Below are positions 41,411 through 51,226 of a stretch of 64,000 nt of DNA, one piece after another. Under the pieces are notes generated by a model. It was given only the letters and a program-made list of their open reading frames with translations, did no database searches and had not been told where the DNA came from. Source of the DNA: Nitrospira sp. (GTDB lineage Bacteria; Nitrospirota; Nitrospiria; Nitrospirales; Nitrospiraceae); NCBI GenBank assembly GCA_016715825.1, contig JADJXO010000002.1:124001-188000 (forward strand), in the 5' to 3' direction. Each line of letters opens with the position of its first letter. Position 1 is the first letter of the stretch. The translations under genes were made by a program, and so were the position numbers.

Positions 41411-43697
41411 CCGAGACCTCGATGGACACAGTCGATCGTTCCTGATCGGAATTGATCTCGGCTGCCCGAGTGACCGGATAGGACGACGCATGATCTAGAC
41501 CACGGCGAATCTTCTGAGCCACCTCGCGGGCTTTTCTCCCCGCAGCGATGACTTGATTAACATGGCGGTGGGCTTTGGTCTCGGCTGGAATCAAGCCCAG
41601 CGCCAACTCGCTGAAGCCCAGCACTGCAGTAAGACTATTGTTGAGCTCGTGGGCAATGCCACCAATCAAGCTCCTCATGGTCTCCATCTCCTCCACAACT
41701 TGGACCACCAGTGAGGCATTCACCTGATCCGTGATGTCGACCACCATCCCGATCGTGTGCGTGGGTCGCCGTCTGCTCCCCGCATCTTCACACTGCGTCA
41801 CGGCTCGAAGACGAATGTGTCGGACGGATCCGTTCGGCCGGATCAGCCTGTGTTCAACCGTATACCGCTTCTCTTTCTCATGATCGAGGACCTGCACCAT
41901 CGCGGCGCGCAGCCTCTCTCGATCTCCGGGATGGACCAACTCCAGATAGCGATCCAGAGAAGGTGACTCGTCCTCCCTGACCCCATAGATCTCACGCAAG
42001 ATCGGCGACCAAATCTGGGTGTTCGTCCGGTGGTCATGCTCAAAGATCCCCACCTGTCCGGTCAGGACTGCAAGATCACATCGAGCCTTGATCTCCTCGC
42101 TCGCCTGTGTAGGCTGCTGACAAGCAGCGAGATCGCTTATCATCATAATGATTGTCCTTCCCTTGGACTGATAAACAGGAGACAGCCGAACCCCGACCGG
42201 AAACTCCACACCATCCTTGCGACGTCCGTGCACTTCTCGAATGATCTCGAGGGGACCGGAGCCGGCCAGTGAGAAACAGGCGTCACGCCTTTCTCGCTGG
42301 TCCTCACGATCTCGCGCTGACAGCAAACACTCGACAGGTCGCCCTAGGAGTTCCTCTCGAACATACCCAAACATTCGTTCGATATGGCTATTGATAAGGG
42401 AGATGGTGCCATCTTGACGAACCAGCAGCATACCGTCGGAGGTCGACTCCAGGACCGTCTTCAATTGAAGATCTCGTTCTTCAGCCATCGCCGCCAGCAA
42501 CTTGTAGTCCGTGATATCATCAATCTTTCCAGACATCCGAATAGGTTGATCGGAAGAACCTCGTATCAGTACTCCACGGCAACGGACAAATCGAATATCG
42601 CCACCAGGCTGGATGATCCGACACTCGAGATCATAGGGGCGATCCGAAGTAAAGGTTTCCTCGACCAGGGAGAGAACACGCTCGCGGTCTTCTGGGTGGA
42701 GAGCCTTCTTAAAGGTCTCATAGGTTGGCGGTACTGAACCTGGTTCATATCCCAGCACACGATAGTGCTCTTCCGACCAAATCTCTGCGCCATTCCCGAT
42801 GGCCCATCCCCACATATCATGGTACGCATTCGCCTGGGCTTGCACGAACTGAGGCCGTCTGTTGAAGGATTCGATTTCAATTGGGTGCTGGCCGGAACTG
42901 TCAGAAAAACAGACCAGCACGGATTCTTTTCCATCCCACATGATAGGAGCCACAGACAGAACGACAACCACTTCCTGCCCATCACATCGTACAAACTTCG
43001 TTTCCAACCGGCTGTTCGACTGACGTGATCCTACAGTCTGTGCAATCCAGAGGCGTACGGCCTCTTGTTGCTCATAGTGCACGAAATCCAAATACTGGCT
43101 GCCGATGATTTCCCCGGCCGAAGTGGCGCCCAGGATAGTCAACCCAGCCTGGTTGACATACATGAGCTCGGACGCGGTTGTTACCAGCATACCTTCTCTG
43201 GCAAAATCACACAGAACCGTCGAGGATGCCATCTTACGATGACGCTCCGCTTCCACCTGCCGGAGGTGGGACACATCGTTCATGATCCAGATAACCGACC
43301 GGAGCCGTCCTGTCCGATCCTCAATCGGTGACAAGGTCACCTCATTCCAAAACGACGTCCCATTCTTGCGGTACTGCCGCAGCGATACGCGACACGACCG
43401 TCCGTCTTGGAGAGCCAATGCGAGTTTTTCGATCGCTCCCCGATCAGTTCCAGGACCGTTCAACATCGCCGTTGTCTGACCAACGAGGTCAGACTCGGCA
43501 TAGCCGGTTAACGACAGAACCGCGGGATTCGCATAGATGATGGGATGATGTAGGAGTGTCGCATCCGTCACAAGGACGCCGCAATTTGTCGCCGCGATCA
43601 CCCTCGCCTGCAGAACATTCTCTCGATGCTGTCGAATGGCAATCCAGAGTGAAAGCCCTACGAGCAAGAGCAAGACCAGGAAGATAACAGCAGTCAT
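41388..43697 (-). CDS. Multi-PAS sensor with HisKA but no ATP-binding domain
   Basis: The 769-residue protein has one N-terminal membrane helix (VIFLVLLLLVGLSLWIAI) and about five PAS/PAC domains. PAS1 is LOV-like (YRKNGTSFWNEVTLSPIEDR) but has GQTTAMLNG where LOV photosensors have the reactive cysteine. A HisKA dimerisation domain with IGGIAHELNNSLTAVLGFSE holds the phospho-acceptor His at about 683. Only 86 residues follow and none resemble N, G1 or G2 boxes of a HATPase. It cannot phosphorylate itself and may act as a phosphotransfer hub for another kinase. The ATG at 43697 has GGGAGG upstream; a TTG at 43706 is less likely. Confidence 0.85.
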   Translation of the reverse strand: MTAVIFLVLLLLVGLSLWIAIRQHRENVLQARVIAATNCGVLVTDATLLHHPIIYANPAVLSLTGYAESDLVGQTTAMLNGPGTDRGAIEKLALALQDGRSCRVSLRQYRKNGTSFWNEVTLSPIEDRTGRLRSVIWIMNDVSHLRQVEAERHRKMASSTVLCDFAREGMLVTTASELMYVNQAGLTILGATSAGEIIGSQYLDFVHYEQQEAVRLWIAQTVGSRQSNSRLETKFVRCDGQEVVVVLSVAPIMWDGKESVLVCFSDSSGQHPIEIESFNRRPQFVQAQANAYHDMWGWAIGNGAEIWSEEHYRVLGYEPGSVPPTYETFKKALHPEDRERVLSLVEETFTSDRPYDLECRIIQPGGDIRFVRCRGVLIRGSSDQPIRMSGKIDDITDYKLLAAMAEERDLQLKTVLESTSDGMLLVRQDGTISLINSHIERMFGYVREELLGRPVECLLSARDREDQRERRDACFSLAGSGPLEIIREVHGRRKDGVEFPVGVRLSPVYQSKGRTIIMMISDLAACQQPTQASEEIKARCDLAVLTGQVGIFEHDHRTNTQIWSPILREIYGVREDESPSLDRYLELVHPGDRERLRAAMVQVLDHEKEKRYTVEHRLIRPNGSVRHIRLRAVTQCEDAGSRRRPTHTIGMVVDITDQVNASLVVQVVEEMETMRSLIGGIAHELNNSLTAVLGFSELALGLIPAETKAHRHVNQVIAAGRKAREVAQKIRRGLDHASSYPVTRAAEINSDQERSTVSIEVSDAVGPRS

Positions 43698-43824
43698 GCG
43701 GGACAACCTCCCGGTAGGTACCCACCGTGTAGGTGTAACTACAACTACCCAGAGTGAGCCTATACGAATCGAGGGAGAGTGCCCAGAGATGAAGGTCGTA
43801 ACGGGGCGAGAATTTTGCCCCTAG

Positions 43825-43844
43825 AATACTAGAGCCGAATGTTG
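43825..43844 (-). promoter_or_regulatory. Kinase-cluster upstream motif, site 1
   Basis: The segment ATACTAGAGCCGAATG (starting 43826) matches, with few changes, motifs upstream of the two other PAS kinases (51110-51129 and 53683-53702). It lies about 120 bases before the 41388-43697 gene. A GGGGC/GCCCC hairpin (43803-43821) just past the end of the upstream NarL-type regulator gene may end that transcript. Confidence 0.35.
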
Positions 43845-43849
43845 CATCA

Positions 43850-44512
43850 TCAGCCTTGTCGTTTGACAAAAAAGGCGGCCGCCTGGGCGCGCCGCGTGAT
43901 CCGAAGCTTCTGAAAGACATTTGCAAGGTAGTTTTTCACGGTCTTGTCACTGAGCCCGAGCGCGACCGCGATCTCTTTGTTGGTCTTCCCCTCGGCAACT
44001 AATGCCACAACTCGTTCTTCCTGAGACGAAAGTTGATCCGTACCTGGAGGGGCCGGGAGATCATGGACTCCTCGCAACCATCTGAGGGCTCGTTCGGTCA
44101 CCGTCGAATCTAGAATGGATTGCCCCTTGGCGACCGAACGAATGGCTTCCAGCAGTCCCGGCGAGTCGATTTCCTTGAGGACATAGCCTTGTGCCCCGGC
44201 GAGTACGGCCGCGAGCACTGAATCATCGTCCGCATACGACGTCAAGAAAATGACTCGGGTGGCTGGGAGAGCCCCAAGAATCTCTCGGCAGGCATCGACA
44301 CCGGAACCGTCGGGAAGCCGTACATCCATCAATACCACATCGGGTTTGAGCTTCTGAGCCTCCAGAATGGCATCCGCCATCGTCCCGGCCTCTCCTACCA
44401 CGGTAATGCCCTGGTTTTGAGCCAGCACCGTCCGAAGCCCCACGCGTATCACTTCGTGATCATCGACAAGCAACACACGAATGGTTTGAACTTGAGTTTT
44501 AGTTGTGAGCAT
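43850..44512 (-). CDS. NarL/FixJ-family response regulator
   Basis: Receiver (about 10-125) with phospho-Asp63 in VVLMDVRLPDGSG and LKEID, then a LuxR-type helix-turn-helix (about 155-215): LSSQEERVVALVAEGKTNKEIAVALGLS in pieces, with DKTVKNYLANVFQKL as recognition helix. It is DevR/DosR-like in layout. Its start overlaps the end of the giant kinase (HisKA_3 class), the standard partner of NarL regulators, so the two form a two-component pair. ATG at 44512 has AAGGA at proper distance; 44521 does not. Confidence 0.92.
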   Translation of the reverse strand: MLTTKTQVQTIRVLLVDDHEVIRVGLRTVLAQNQGITVVGEAGTMADAILEAQKLKPDVVLMDVRLPDGSGVDACREILGALPATRVIFLTSYADDDSVLAAVLAGAQGYVLKEIDSPGLLEAIRSVAKGQSILDSTVTERALRWLRGVHDLPAPPGTDQLSSQEERVVALVAEGKTNKEIAVALGLSDKTVKNYLANVFQKLRITRRAQAAAFFVKRQG

Positions 44513-47500
44513 AGTCACCATCCTTTGGAAGATCGAGTAAGATTTTCGTCCCCTTCCATGGCTTCGATTGAAGGGCGAATGATCCTCGGACCTTTTGAGC
44601 CCGGGCTGCCATGTTCCTTAACCCGTGACCAACGCCTTGAGCCGACCGCGCATTGAACCCGATGCCATTGTCACGAATGGTGAGACGAATCGTGCGAACG
44701 AGTTCTCGGAGCGATACCATGATCTGTGTGGCTCGGCTGTGCCGCAACGCATTACTCAGTCCCTCCCGAACGACATTCATAATATGAAGTGCCTGTTCGG
44801 TGGACAGACGACGTGCGGCAGCATCGTCGATCTGTATACGACATGTCATCGAAGAAGCACCGGACATTGTTTGGACCATGGTGCGTAGGGCCGTTGGAAA
44901 GTCCCCGCCCTGGATAATCTCAGACTCTAGACCCGCAATGAAATTACGCACCTCTCCCATCACGTGATTGAGCTGCCCAATCGTCTGATCAAGTGTGGAC
45001 ATGAACTTCGCCGCGACAGGTTCCGGCTGTTGCTTGATCATCGGTTTACAACCCTCTAGCCCAAGGCCTACCGCATACAAGGACTGCAGAATCCCGTCAT
45101 GGAGATCCTGACTGATCCGCTCACGTTCTTGCAGGGCGGCACTCAAGTCCCGCTCGCGTTGCAGCAGCATCTCTTCCATTCGCTTGCGCTCAGTGATGTC
45201 GGTCGCCGCGCCCACCACCAGACGAACCTGCCCATCGTCATCAAAAATCGGCCGTTTCACGGTCTGAAACCAACGGGTGTTCCCCTTGGTATCGGTGAAT
45301 TTCTCTTCCGGAATGAACCGATCCCGTCCGGTATGCATCACCTCACGATCGTTTTCCCGAAAAAACTCCACCTCATCGGCGTTCGGATTGAAGTCAGCAT
45401 CTGACTTCCCGACCAAATCTTCCACCGTGGTTCCGTACCAGTCGGCAACCGTCTTGTTGGCCATCGCAAAACGTCCGTCCCGATCTTTGGCAAAGATGAG
45501 TCCCGGGTCTGTGTCGATGACCTGTCTCAAAAACGCATGCGACCGGTGAAGTTCCGCTTCAGCTCGCTTACGTTCTCCGATGTCTCTCAAGATCGCACAG
45601 CCGTACTCTTTTCCGTCATGCGACAGATAGTTGAAGGTCACCTCCATCTCCAACACATCGCCGGTGCGCGACCAATATTTCGCCTCGAAGGCCAACGCTC
45701 CCTGTTCCTTCAAATGATCCCAATGCTTCGTCCATCGCTCGACAGGGAAATTGGGGTCGATATCATGCACGGTCATCGCCGTCAGTTCCGGCCTGGAGTA
45801 CCCCAACATTCGGCAGGCCGTATCGTTAACGTTGAATATTCGAGCGGTCGGATCCAACCACAGAATCGCTTCGACGGCTTGGTCGACCGAAAACTGAGTC
45901 AACTGCAGTGCTTGCTCCATGCGTTTGCGTTCGGTGACATCATTTCCGACGGTGACAGCGCATTGCGTGCCGTTCAACATGATCACTTCTGACGACAGCA
46001 GGCACTGGCGAACTTCGCCGCTTCTGCTCCGCAGCTTCACCTCCACATTGCGGGTCGATCCCTGTCGCTTCAACAGATCCAGGTATCGGGCCCGCTCATC
46101 CACAGAATCCCAGAGCCCGATCTGCAAAGTCGTTTCCTCCACCACTTCTTCTTTGCCATAGCCTAACATCTGACTGGCAGCACCATTCATATCCACGACT
46201 CGACCGGTATCCAACTCGGTAATAACGACGGGATGGGGGCTGCCCTGGAATGCCTTGGCAAACCGCTCTTCGCTAAGGCGCAATGCCTCTTCTGCGTGCC
46301 TCCGATCCGTGATGTCGTTCGCCACGGTCACCACGCAGAGCGTTCCGTTGAGCTCGGCGAGGTCAGCGGAGGTCAGAAAGTAGCGCAGCGCACCCGATTT
46401 GGCCCGTAAGGCAAACTCCATGTTGCGTACCGGCTGCCCCGCTTTCAATCGTTCAATGACCCGCACTCGATCTTCGAGATTCGGCCAAATCCCGAGCAAC
46501 AACGTGGTGGTTCCGATCACTTCCTCACGACGAAACCCGAACGCGTGCAGACAGGCGTCATTCACCTCGATGCAACGTCCCGTTGCGGCCTCCGTGATCC
46601 CGATTGGATGAGGACTTGTTCTGAAAGCTTTGGAGAATCGTTCCTCGCTTTCCCGAAGCGCGTGCTCCGCGTGCTTGCGTTCGGTGATATCGTCGCACAC
46701 GATGAGGGCCAATGGCTCTCCATCCTGCTGCAGCACACGTGCAAACTCGCGCACCCACAGCACCGTCCCGTCCCCTCGCACCTTGCGAAACTCCCATTGC
46801 GCGACGCCTTCCGGATGACGAAAGAACGTGTCCATCTCGGCACAGATGCGTGCTCGGTCTTCTTCGAAGAAAATCGTCTCCACTGGCTTCTCGACAAGAT
46901 CCTCCACGCGATAACCCAAGTACTGTGCGCCATATTGGTTGACGGATCTGATGAGTCCCATCTTATTCACAGTGAAGTACATAGAGGGAGTCTCATCATA
47001 GAGCGTTCGGTATCGTTCCTCGCTCCCACGCAGATCGTCCAGTGCTGTTTGGCGATCGAGCTCACCGCCCAACCATCGCGCCATCAGTTGCACGAAATCC
47101 TTGTCGGATTCAGTAAAGTCTTTTCCGCGGGGTTCCACACCCCCGAAACACAGAGTCCCGTAATTGCGTTCTAGCCCATTGATGGGAGTCCCGATGTACG
47201 ATTCCAACTTCAATGCAGCATAGGCGGGATGGTGCTGCCATTCGGCCGAAGCTCCGGCATGTTCGAAACTCAGCGGCCCGTTCCGGCGGAGAGCTTCAGC
47301 ACAGTATGTCTTGTCCAGCGGCACGCGCATGCCCTCGTAAAATGCCGTGCCTGGTGCGTTTACCCGCTTGACCTCCAGCTCCTCACCCTTGAGATCGGTC
47401 TCCATCCCGATCGGAAGTTCCAAGATGCGGCAGCCAAGTTGGAGCAACGCTTCAATCCGATCTTTGAAGGACTGCCCTTGCGCCGACGAGATATCATGCA

Positions 47501-50500
47501 ATGCTCGAATGGCCTGCTGACTCTTCCAGAGCGCCTGTTCTGCCTGCCTCCGCTTGGTAATGTCTCGACTGACTGTGATCATGCACGGTTTTCCGTGGTA
47601 CTCGATCTGCTCTGCAGACACGAGGTAGTCGCGGTGTTCACTGCAGGCCGTCTGCAACACAGCTTCGAAATTGCGGATCGAACCCTCTCGGCGCAATCTC
47701 TCGGTGAAGCGAACCTGATCACTCGGCGTGAGCCAATGCTGGATGTCGTTCCCCGATCGCCCGACCACCTGCTCTCGTTGACAGCCGAGAGCGGACAGAC
47801 AGGCGTCGTTGACGTCGAGCCACCGTCCCGAGTCGAGCTCAACCAAGGTCATTGGGTCAGGGCTGGACCGGAACGCTTTTGAGAATAGTTCTTCACTGGC
47901 CCGTAGCGCTTGTTCCGCTTCCTTACGCTCGGTGATGTCGACTGTCGCACCGATCAAGTGCGTCAATCGTCCGTTGCGGTCTCGAACCGCATGGCATCGC
48001 ACGTCGGTCCAAATAATAGATCCATCTTTTCTCACCATGCGAAGCTCATAGTGGCACTCTTCGACTGCTCCCCTTTGCACTAACTCCCAGTGCTTCATGG
48101 CAATCGGCTGATCGTCTGGATGGACCAAGCCCAACCACACAATGGGATCGAATGACAGTTCTTCTGGGCCATAGCCAAACAGTTCCTTCAGATTGGTATC
48201 TCCTTGGTATTGGCCATTTCTGACATCCAGATCCCACACCCCGACCTTGCCGATGGCCGTCGCACGTGTGTAGCGCTCCTCGCTGGCCTGCAATTCTGCC
48301 GTACGCTCGATGACTTTGCGTTCCAATTCATCATGAGCCCGCTGGAGTGCCTCCTCTGCTCGCTTGCGCTGGGTAATGTCTTGGAACGTCCCGTAGGCTC
48401 GCACGGCTCGTCCGTTGATGACGTCGACCATCCCGGCTGCACGCACGGCAACTGGCCGCCCCATCGCCGTGATGAGCTCCAACTCAAGGTCCCACGACTC
48501 ACCCCTGGCAATCCCTTTTCCGATCGCTTCCGCGATCAGAGGCCGACTTTCAGGCGTGTAGAAATTCAATGCGGTTTCCACCGTCGGGCTGTACAAGTCC
48601 GGCGTGGTTTCGTGCAACCGGTAGGTTTCTTCGCTCCATCGGAGGCGATTGGTCACAAAATCCAACTCCCATCCGCCTATCTTGCCGATGGCTTCCGTTT
48701 GTTGCATCAGCGCAAGCTGCTGCTTGTGATGTGTAATATCCTCTGCAATCCCGGCAATCCGCGCCTCCCAGCCAGTCATTCTGACTCGTCGGTCGGCGAT
48801 CCAGCGGATGTACCCGTCGCGCCCGACGATTCGGTACTCGCAATAAAACACTGTGGTCGTCCCGGCGGCAACAAATCGATCGTGGTTCGCCTTGACCCGT
48901 TCCTTGTCCTCCGGATGGACCGAGTCGAGCCACAGCGACCCGTTCCGACAGATTTCCTCTCGTTCGATACCCCAGATGAACGTGAACGCCGTGTTCACAT
49001 ACACGACGTTCATTGCATCCGGCGAAAGGTCCGCAATCAGAAACGAAGACCCAACTGACTCAGCAAATTGACGAAAGCGCTCCTCACTCTGGCGCCATGC
49101 CTCCGTCCGTTCAGACACCTGCTGTTCCAGCAAGGCGTTGAGGGAAGCAACCACCTCCTGTGCCTGCTTGCGCTCGGTAATATCGGAAAAGAGACCGAGA
49201 ATAGCGGGCTTGCCGTTCCAAGAGATCCGGGCTGCTTCGACCTGAACCGGAATCGGTGTTCCGTCCAACCTGAGGTAGACACGCTCTGCGCTATGGACAG
49301 AGACGCCACCGCTCAGGAGTCGTTGTACATTCTCACGGACGTCCTGATGATAGTCGGGATGGATAAACTCAAACGTCGGCCGGTCGATGATTTCTCGCAC
49401 ATCCTTGGCTCCCATGAGGAGCGCGCCCGTGTGGTTGACATACACCGTCCGTCCTTCATGGAAAACGAATACACCGGAAGGGGACAGCTCGACCAACGTG
49501 CGATAGCGCTCTTCGCTTTCCCGAACAGCCGCCTCCATCTGCTTGCGCTCGCTGATATCGGTATGGGAGCCGAGCAACCGAATCCGTCTACCATCCACCT
49601 CCGTGACAAACGAGGCTCTTGCTTCGATCCATCGATAGGTGCCGTTCTTATGCCGTAGGCGAAATTCCTGCCGATAATCGCCCTTCCGATGAGCTATATA
49701 CTCCTGCACATACGCTATCGCTCGATCCCGATCTTCCGGGTGAAGAAGGCTCGCCCAGGTCTCAAAGGAAGCTGAAAGGTCCCCTCCCTCGTATCCAAGC
49801 TGGCGCATCCACTCCTCGGAAAATACCACCTCGTTTGTGGTGGTGTTCCAATCCCATAGTCCAGTACCCGAGGCTTGCAGCGCTTGCCGAAGCTTGCGCT
49901 GAGAAGCCTGCAGTGCCTCCTCCACCCGATTCCGATCTGTGACATCGAGCATGCTACCGGACATGGAAATAGGTTGGCCGCCGCTGTCTCGTAGCACCTC
50001 ACCTCGACAGTTGATGGCACGAACCTCCCTGTTTGGCCGGACAATCCGACATTCCATGTCGAACCGGGCCCGGCCTGCCAGGGCAGCATCGATCGCCCTC
50101 TTCACGTCGTTTCGATCATCGGGATGGATGGCCCGCAAGAAGGTATCACGCGTGGCCGGAATGGTTTTGGGTTCGTGACCGAAGAGCCGATACTGCTCAT
50201 CCGACCACCACATCTTTCCGCTCCATATCTCCCAATCCCAACTTCCAAGGTGTGCCAACGCTTGGGACTCGATCAGATGACGTTCCCGATGACAGAGCTC
50301 GTGTTCAGCCTGGCGGCGCTGGAGTTCGGCTCCGGCACGTGAGGCGAACACGGTCATGAACGATTTCAACCGGTGGGCATGACGCAGCGGTTTGGTATCC
50401 ATAACTACTAATAGGCCAATAACCGTCCCGTCTTTCGCCCTGAGCGAGAGCCCACAATAGCTCTCGACACCGAGCTGATTGAATCGTCCTAATGTCGGGA

Positions 50501-50918
50501 ACGAGGCTCGAACGCCTTGGTCGAAACAGGCCAACGAATGGTTGAGCGCGACTTCGCAGGGTGTGTCGGCGGGGAAATACTCAAAATTTTCAACGAGCGA
50601 GCCTCCTGAGGAAACCGCGATGGTGCGAATTTTCCTGACGGCCGCGGGTTGGATCTCTCCCACGATGGCATACTGCACGCCAAACACCGAACACAGATGA
50701 AGCACCAGGGTCTTGAAAAACTCCTCGCCGGTCTCTGCCGCCGTGCCCGCCACGATAGCTCGAAGCATTTCCGATTGCTCACGCAGGTCTTGGAGCTCAC
50801 CATCCATCTGCCTATTCTGATGGCGAATGGTCTGGTCTCGCTCCGTCAACTCACGGACTAAGTCGGCAACCTGCTTCCGCAATAGCTCCATTTCAGGAGG
50901 ATGGCTTGTGGCGCTCAT
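44499..50918 (-). CDS. Giant soluble sensor kinase: about 12 PAS and 2 GAF domains
   Basis: The 2139-residue protein has no membrane helix. Order: short coiled coil, GAF1 (about 50-200), PAS1-PAS7 (about 205-1110), GAF2 (about 1130-1290, QGQSFKDRIEALLQLGCRIL), PAS8-PAS12 (about 1300-1920), HisKA_3 with ERISQDLHDGILQSLYAVGL (His about 1943) and HATPase (REGLSNALRHSRAT, DNGIGF, GHGLRNMAARA). Most PAS units end in D-I-T-E-R-K. PAS7, 9 and 10 are near repeats (KAF-SPHP openings), showing internal duplication. AGGGAG lies seven bases before the ATG. It transcribes into the NarL regulator. The many PAS domains suggest integration of redox or small-molecule signals; ligands are unknown. Confidence 0.9.
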   Translation of the reverse strand: MSATSHPPEMELLRKQVADLVRELTERDQTIRHQNRQMDGELQDLREQSEMLRAIVAGTAAETGEEFFKTLVLHLCSVFGVQYAIVGEIQPAAVRKIRTIAVSSGGSLVENFEYFPADTPCEVALNHSLACFDQGVRASFPTLGRFNQLGVESYCGLSLRAKDGTVIGLLVVMDTKPLRHAHRLKSFMTVFASRAGAELQRRQAEHELCHRERHLIESQALAHLGSWDWEIWSGKMWWSDEQYRLFGHEPKTIPATRDTFLRAIHPDDRNDVKRAIDAALAGRARFDMECRIVRPNREVRAINCRGEVLRDSGGQPISMSGSMLDVTDRNRVEEALQASQRKLRQALQASGTGLWDWNTTTNEVVFSEEWMRQLGYEGGDLSASFETWASLLHPEDRDRAIAYVQEYIAHRKGDYRQEFRLRHKNGTYRWIEARASFVTEVDGRRIRLLGSHTDISERKQMEAAVRESEERYRTLVELSPSGVFVFHEGRTVYVNHTGALLMGAKDVREIIDRPTFEFIHPDYHQDVRENVQRLLSGGVSVHSAERVYLRLDGTPIPVQVEAARISWNGKPAILGLFSDITERKQAQEVVASLNALLEQQVSERTEAWRQSEERFRQFAESVGSSFLIADLSPDAMNVVYVNTAFTFIWGIEREEICRNGSLWLDSVHPEDKERVKANHDRFVAAGTTTVFYCEYRIVGRDGYIRWIADRRVRMTGWEARIAGIAEDITHHKQQLALMQQTEAIGKIGGWELDFVTNRLRWSEETYRLHETTPDLYSPTVETALNFYTPESRPLIAEAIGKGIARGESWDLELELITAMGRPVAVRAAGMVDVINGRAVRAYGTFQDITQRKRAEEALQRAHDELERKVIERTAELQASEERYTRATAIGKVGVWDLDVRNGQYQGDTNLKELFGYGPEELSFDPIVWLGLVHPDDQPIAMKHWELVQRGAVEECHYELRMVRKDGSIIWTDVRCHAVRDRNGRLTHLIGATVDITERKEAEQALRASEELFSKAFRSSPDPMTLVELDSGRWLDVNDACLSALGCQREQVVGRSGNDIQHWLTPSDQVRFTERLRREGSIRNFEAVLQTACSEHRDYLVSAEQIEYHGKPCMITVSRDITKRRQAEQALWKSQQAIRALHDISSAQGQSFKDRIEALLQLGCRILELPIGMETDLKGEELEVKRVNAPGTAFYEGMRVPLDKTYCAEALRRNGPLSFEHAGASAEWQHHPAYAALKLESYIGTPINGLERNYGTLCFGGVEPRGKDFTESDKDFVQLMARWLGGELDRQTALDDLRGSEERYRTLYDETPSMYFTVNKMGLIRSVNQYGAQYLGYRVEDLVEKPVETIFFEEDRARICAEMDTFFRHPEGVAQWEFRKVRGDGTVLWVREFARVLQQDGEPLALIVCDDITERKHAEHALRESEERFSKAFRTSPHPIGITEAATGRCIEVNDACLHAFGFRREEVIGTTTLLLGIWPNLEDRVRVIERLKAGQPVRNMEFALRAKSGALRYFLTSADLAELNGTLCVVTVANDITDRRHAEEALRLSEERFAKAFQGSPHPVVITELDTGRVVDMNGAASQMLGYGKEEVVEETTLQIGLWDSVDERARYLDLLKRQGSTRNVEVKLRSRSGEVRQCLLSSEVIMLNGTQCAVTVGNDVTERKRMEQALQLTQFSVDQAVEAILWLDPTARIFNVNDTACRMLGYSRPELTAMTVHDIDPNFPVERWTKHWDHLKEQGALAFEAKYWSRTGDVLEMEVTFNYLSHDGKEYGCAILRDIGERKRAEAELHRSHAFLRQVIDTDPGLIFAKDRDGRFAMANKTVADWYGTTVEDLVGKSDADFNPNADEVEFFRENDREVMHTGRDRFIPEEKFTDTKGNTRWFQTVKRPIFDDDGQVRLVVGAATDITERKRMEEMLLQRERDLSAALQERERISQDLHDGILQSLYAVGLGLEGCKPMIKQQPEPVAAKFMSTLDQTIGQLNHVMGEVRNFIAGLESEIIQGGDFPTALRTMVQTMSGASSMTCRIQIDDAAARRLSTEQALHIMNVVREGLSNALRHSRATQIMVSLRELVRTIRLTIRDNGIGFNARSAQGVGHGLRNMAARAQKVRGSFALQSKPWKGTKILLDLPKDGDYAHN

Positions 50919-51109
50919 GATTGGGCTCCCTGCTGCGCGACATCGACCAATACGGCAAGACTGGCTCAGCCCCTGGAGCGGCTTGCCTCAAACCTCAACA
51001 CACTGATTGAGAGCGGTTTTCGCCAAGAACAACACTTCGTCTAACGCTCGGCTACGGGTTCCTAAGAAAATGTCCCAACGAGGGGGCTAGTCTCCTACGA
51101 GAGTCGATG

Positions 51110-51129
51110 AAAGTCTAGATCCGAATGGC
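51110..51129 (-). promoter_or_regulatory. Kinase-cluster upstream motif, site 2
   Basis: AAAGTCTAGATCCGAATGGC, in the 308-base gap before the giant kinase, matches AAAGTCTAGATAGTAATGGC at 53683-53702 at 17 of 20 positions. It lies about 190 bases before the kinase start. The rest of the gap (50919-51226) has no coding frame and no clear hairpin. Confidence 0.45.
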
Positions 51130-51226
51130 CCAGGGCCTTCAAGGATGAGGCTGCAGGGAACCCATGGTACGGAAGGCATGACATGCGCTCGCACGACTGT
51201 CGCCGCACAGACCATAAATACACGTA

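Noticed and set aside
41388..43697. LOV photoreceptor in PAS1 of the multi-PAS sensor
   Set aside because: The region resembles LOV but has GQTTAMLNG where the flavin-reactive cysteine should be.
44499..50918. Arrays of similar sequence as a CRISPR or tandem DNA repeat
   Set aside because: The repetition is at protein level (PAS domains) with diverged DNA and no uniform repeat-spacer structure; no CRISPR array was seen anywhere in the window.
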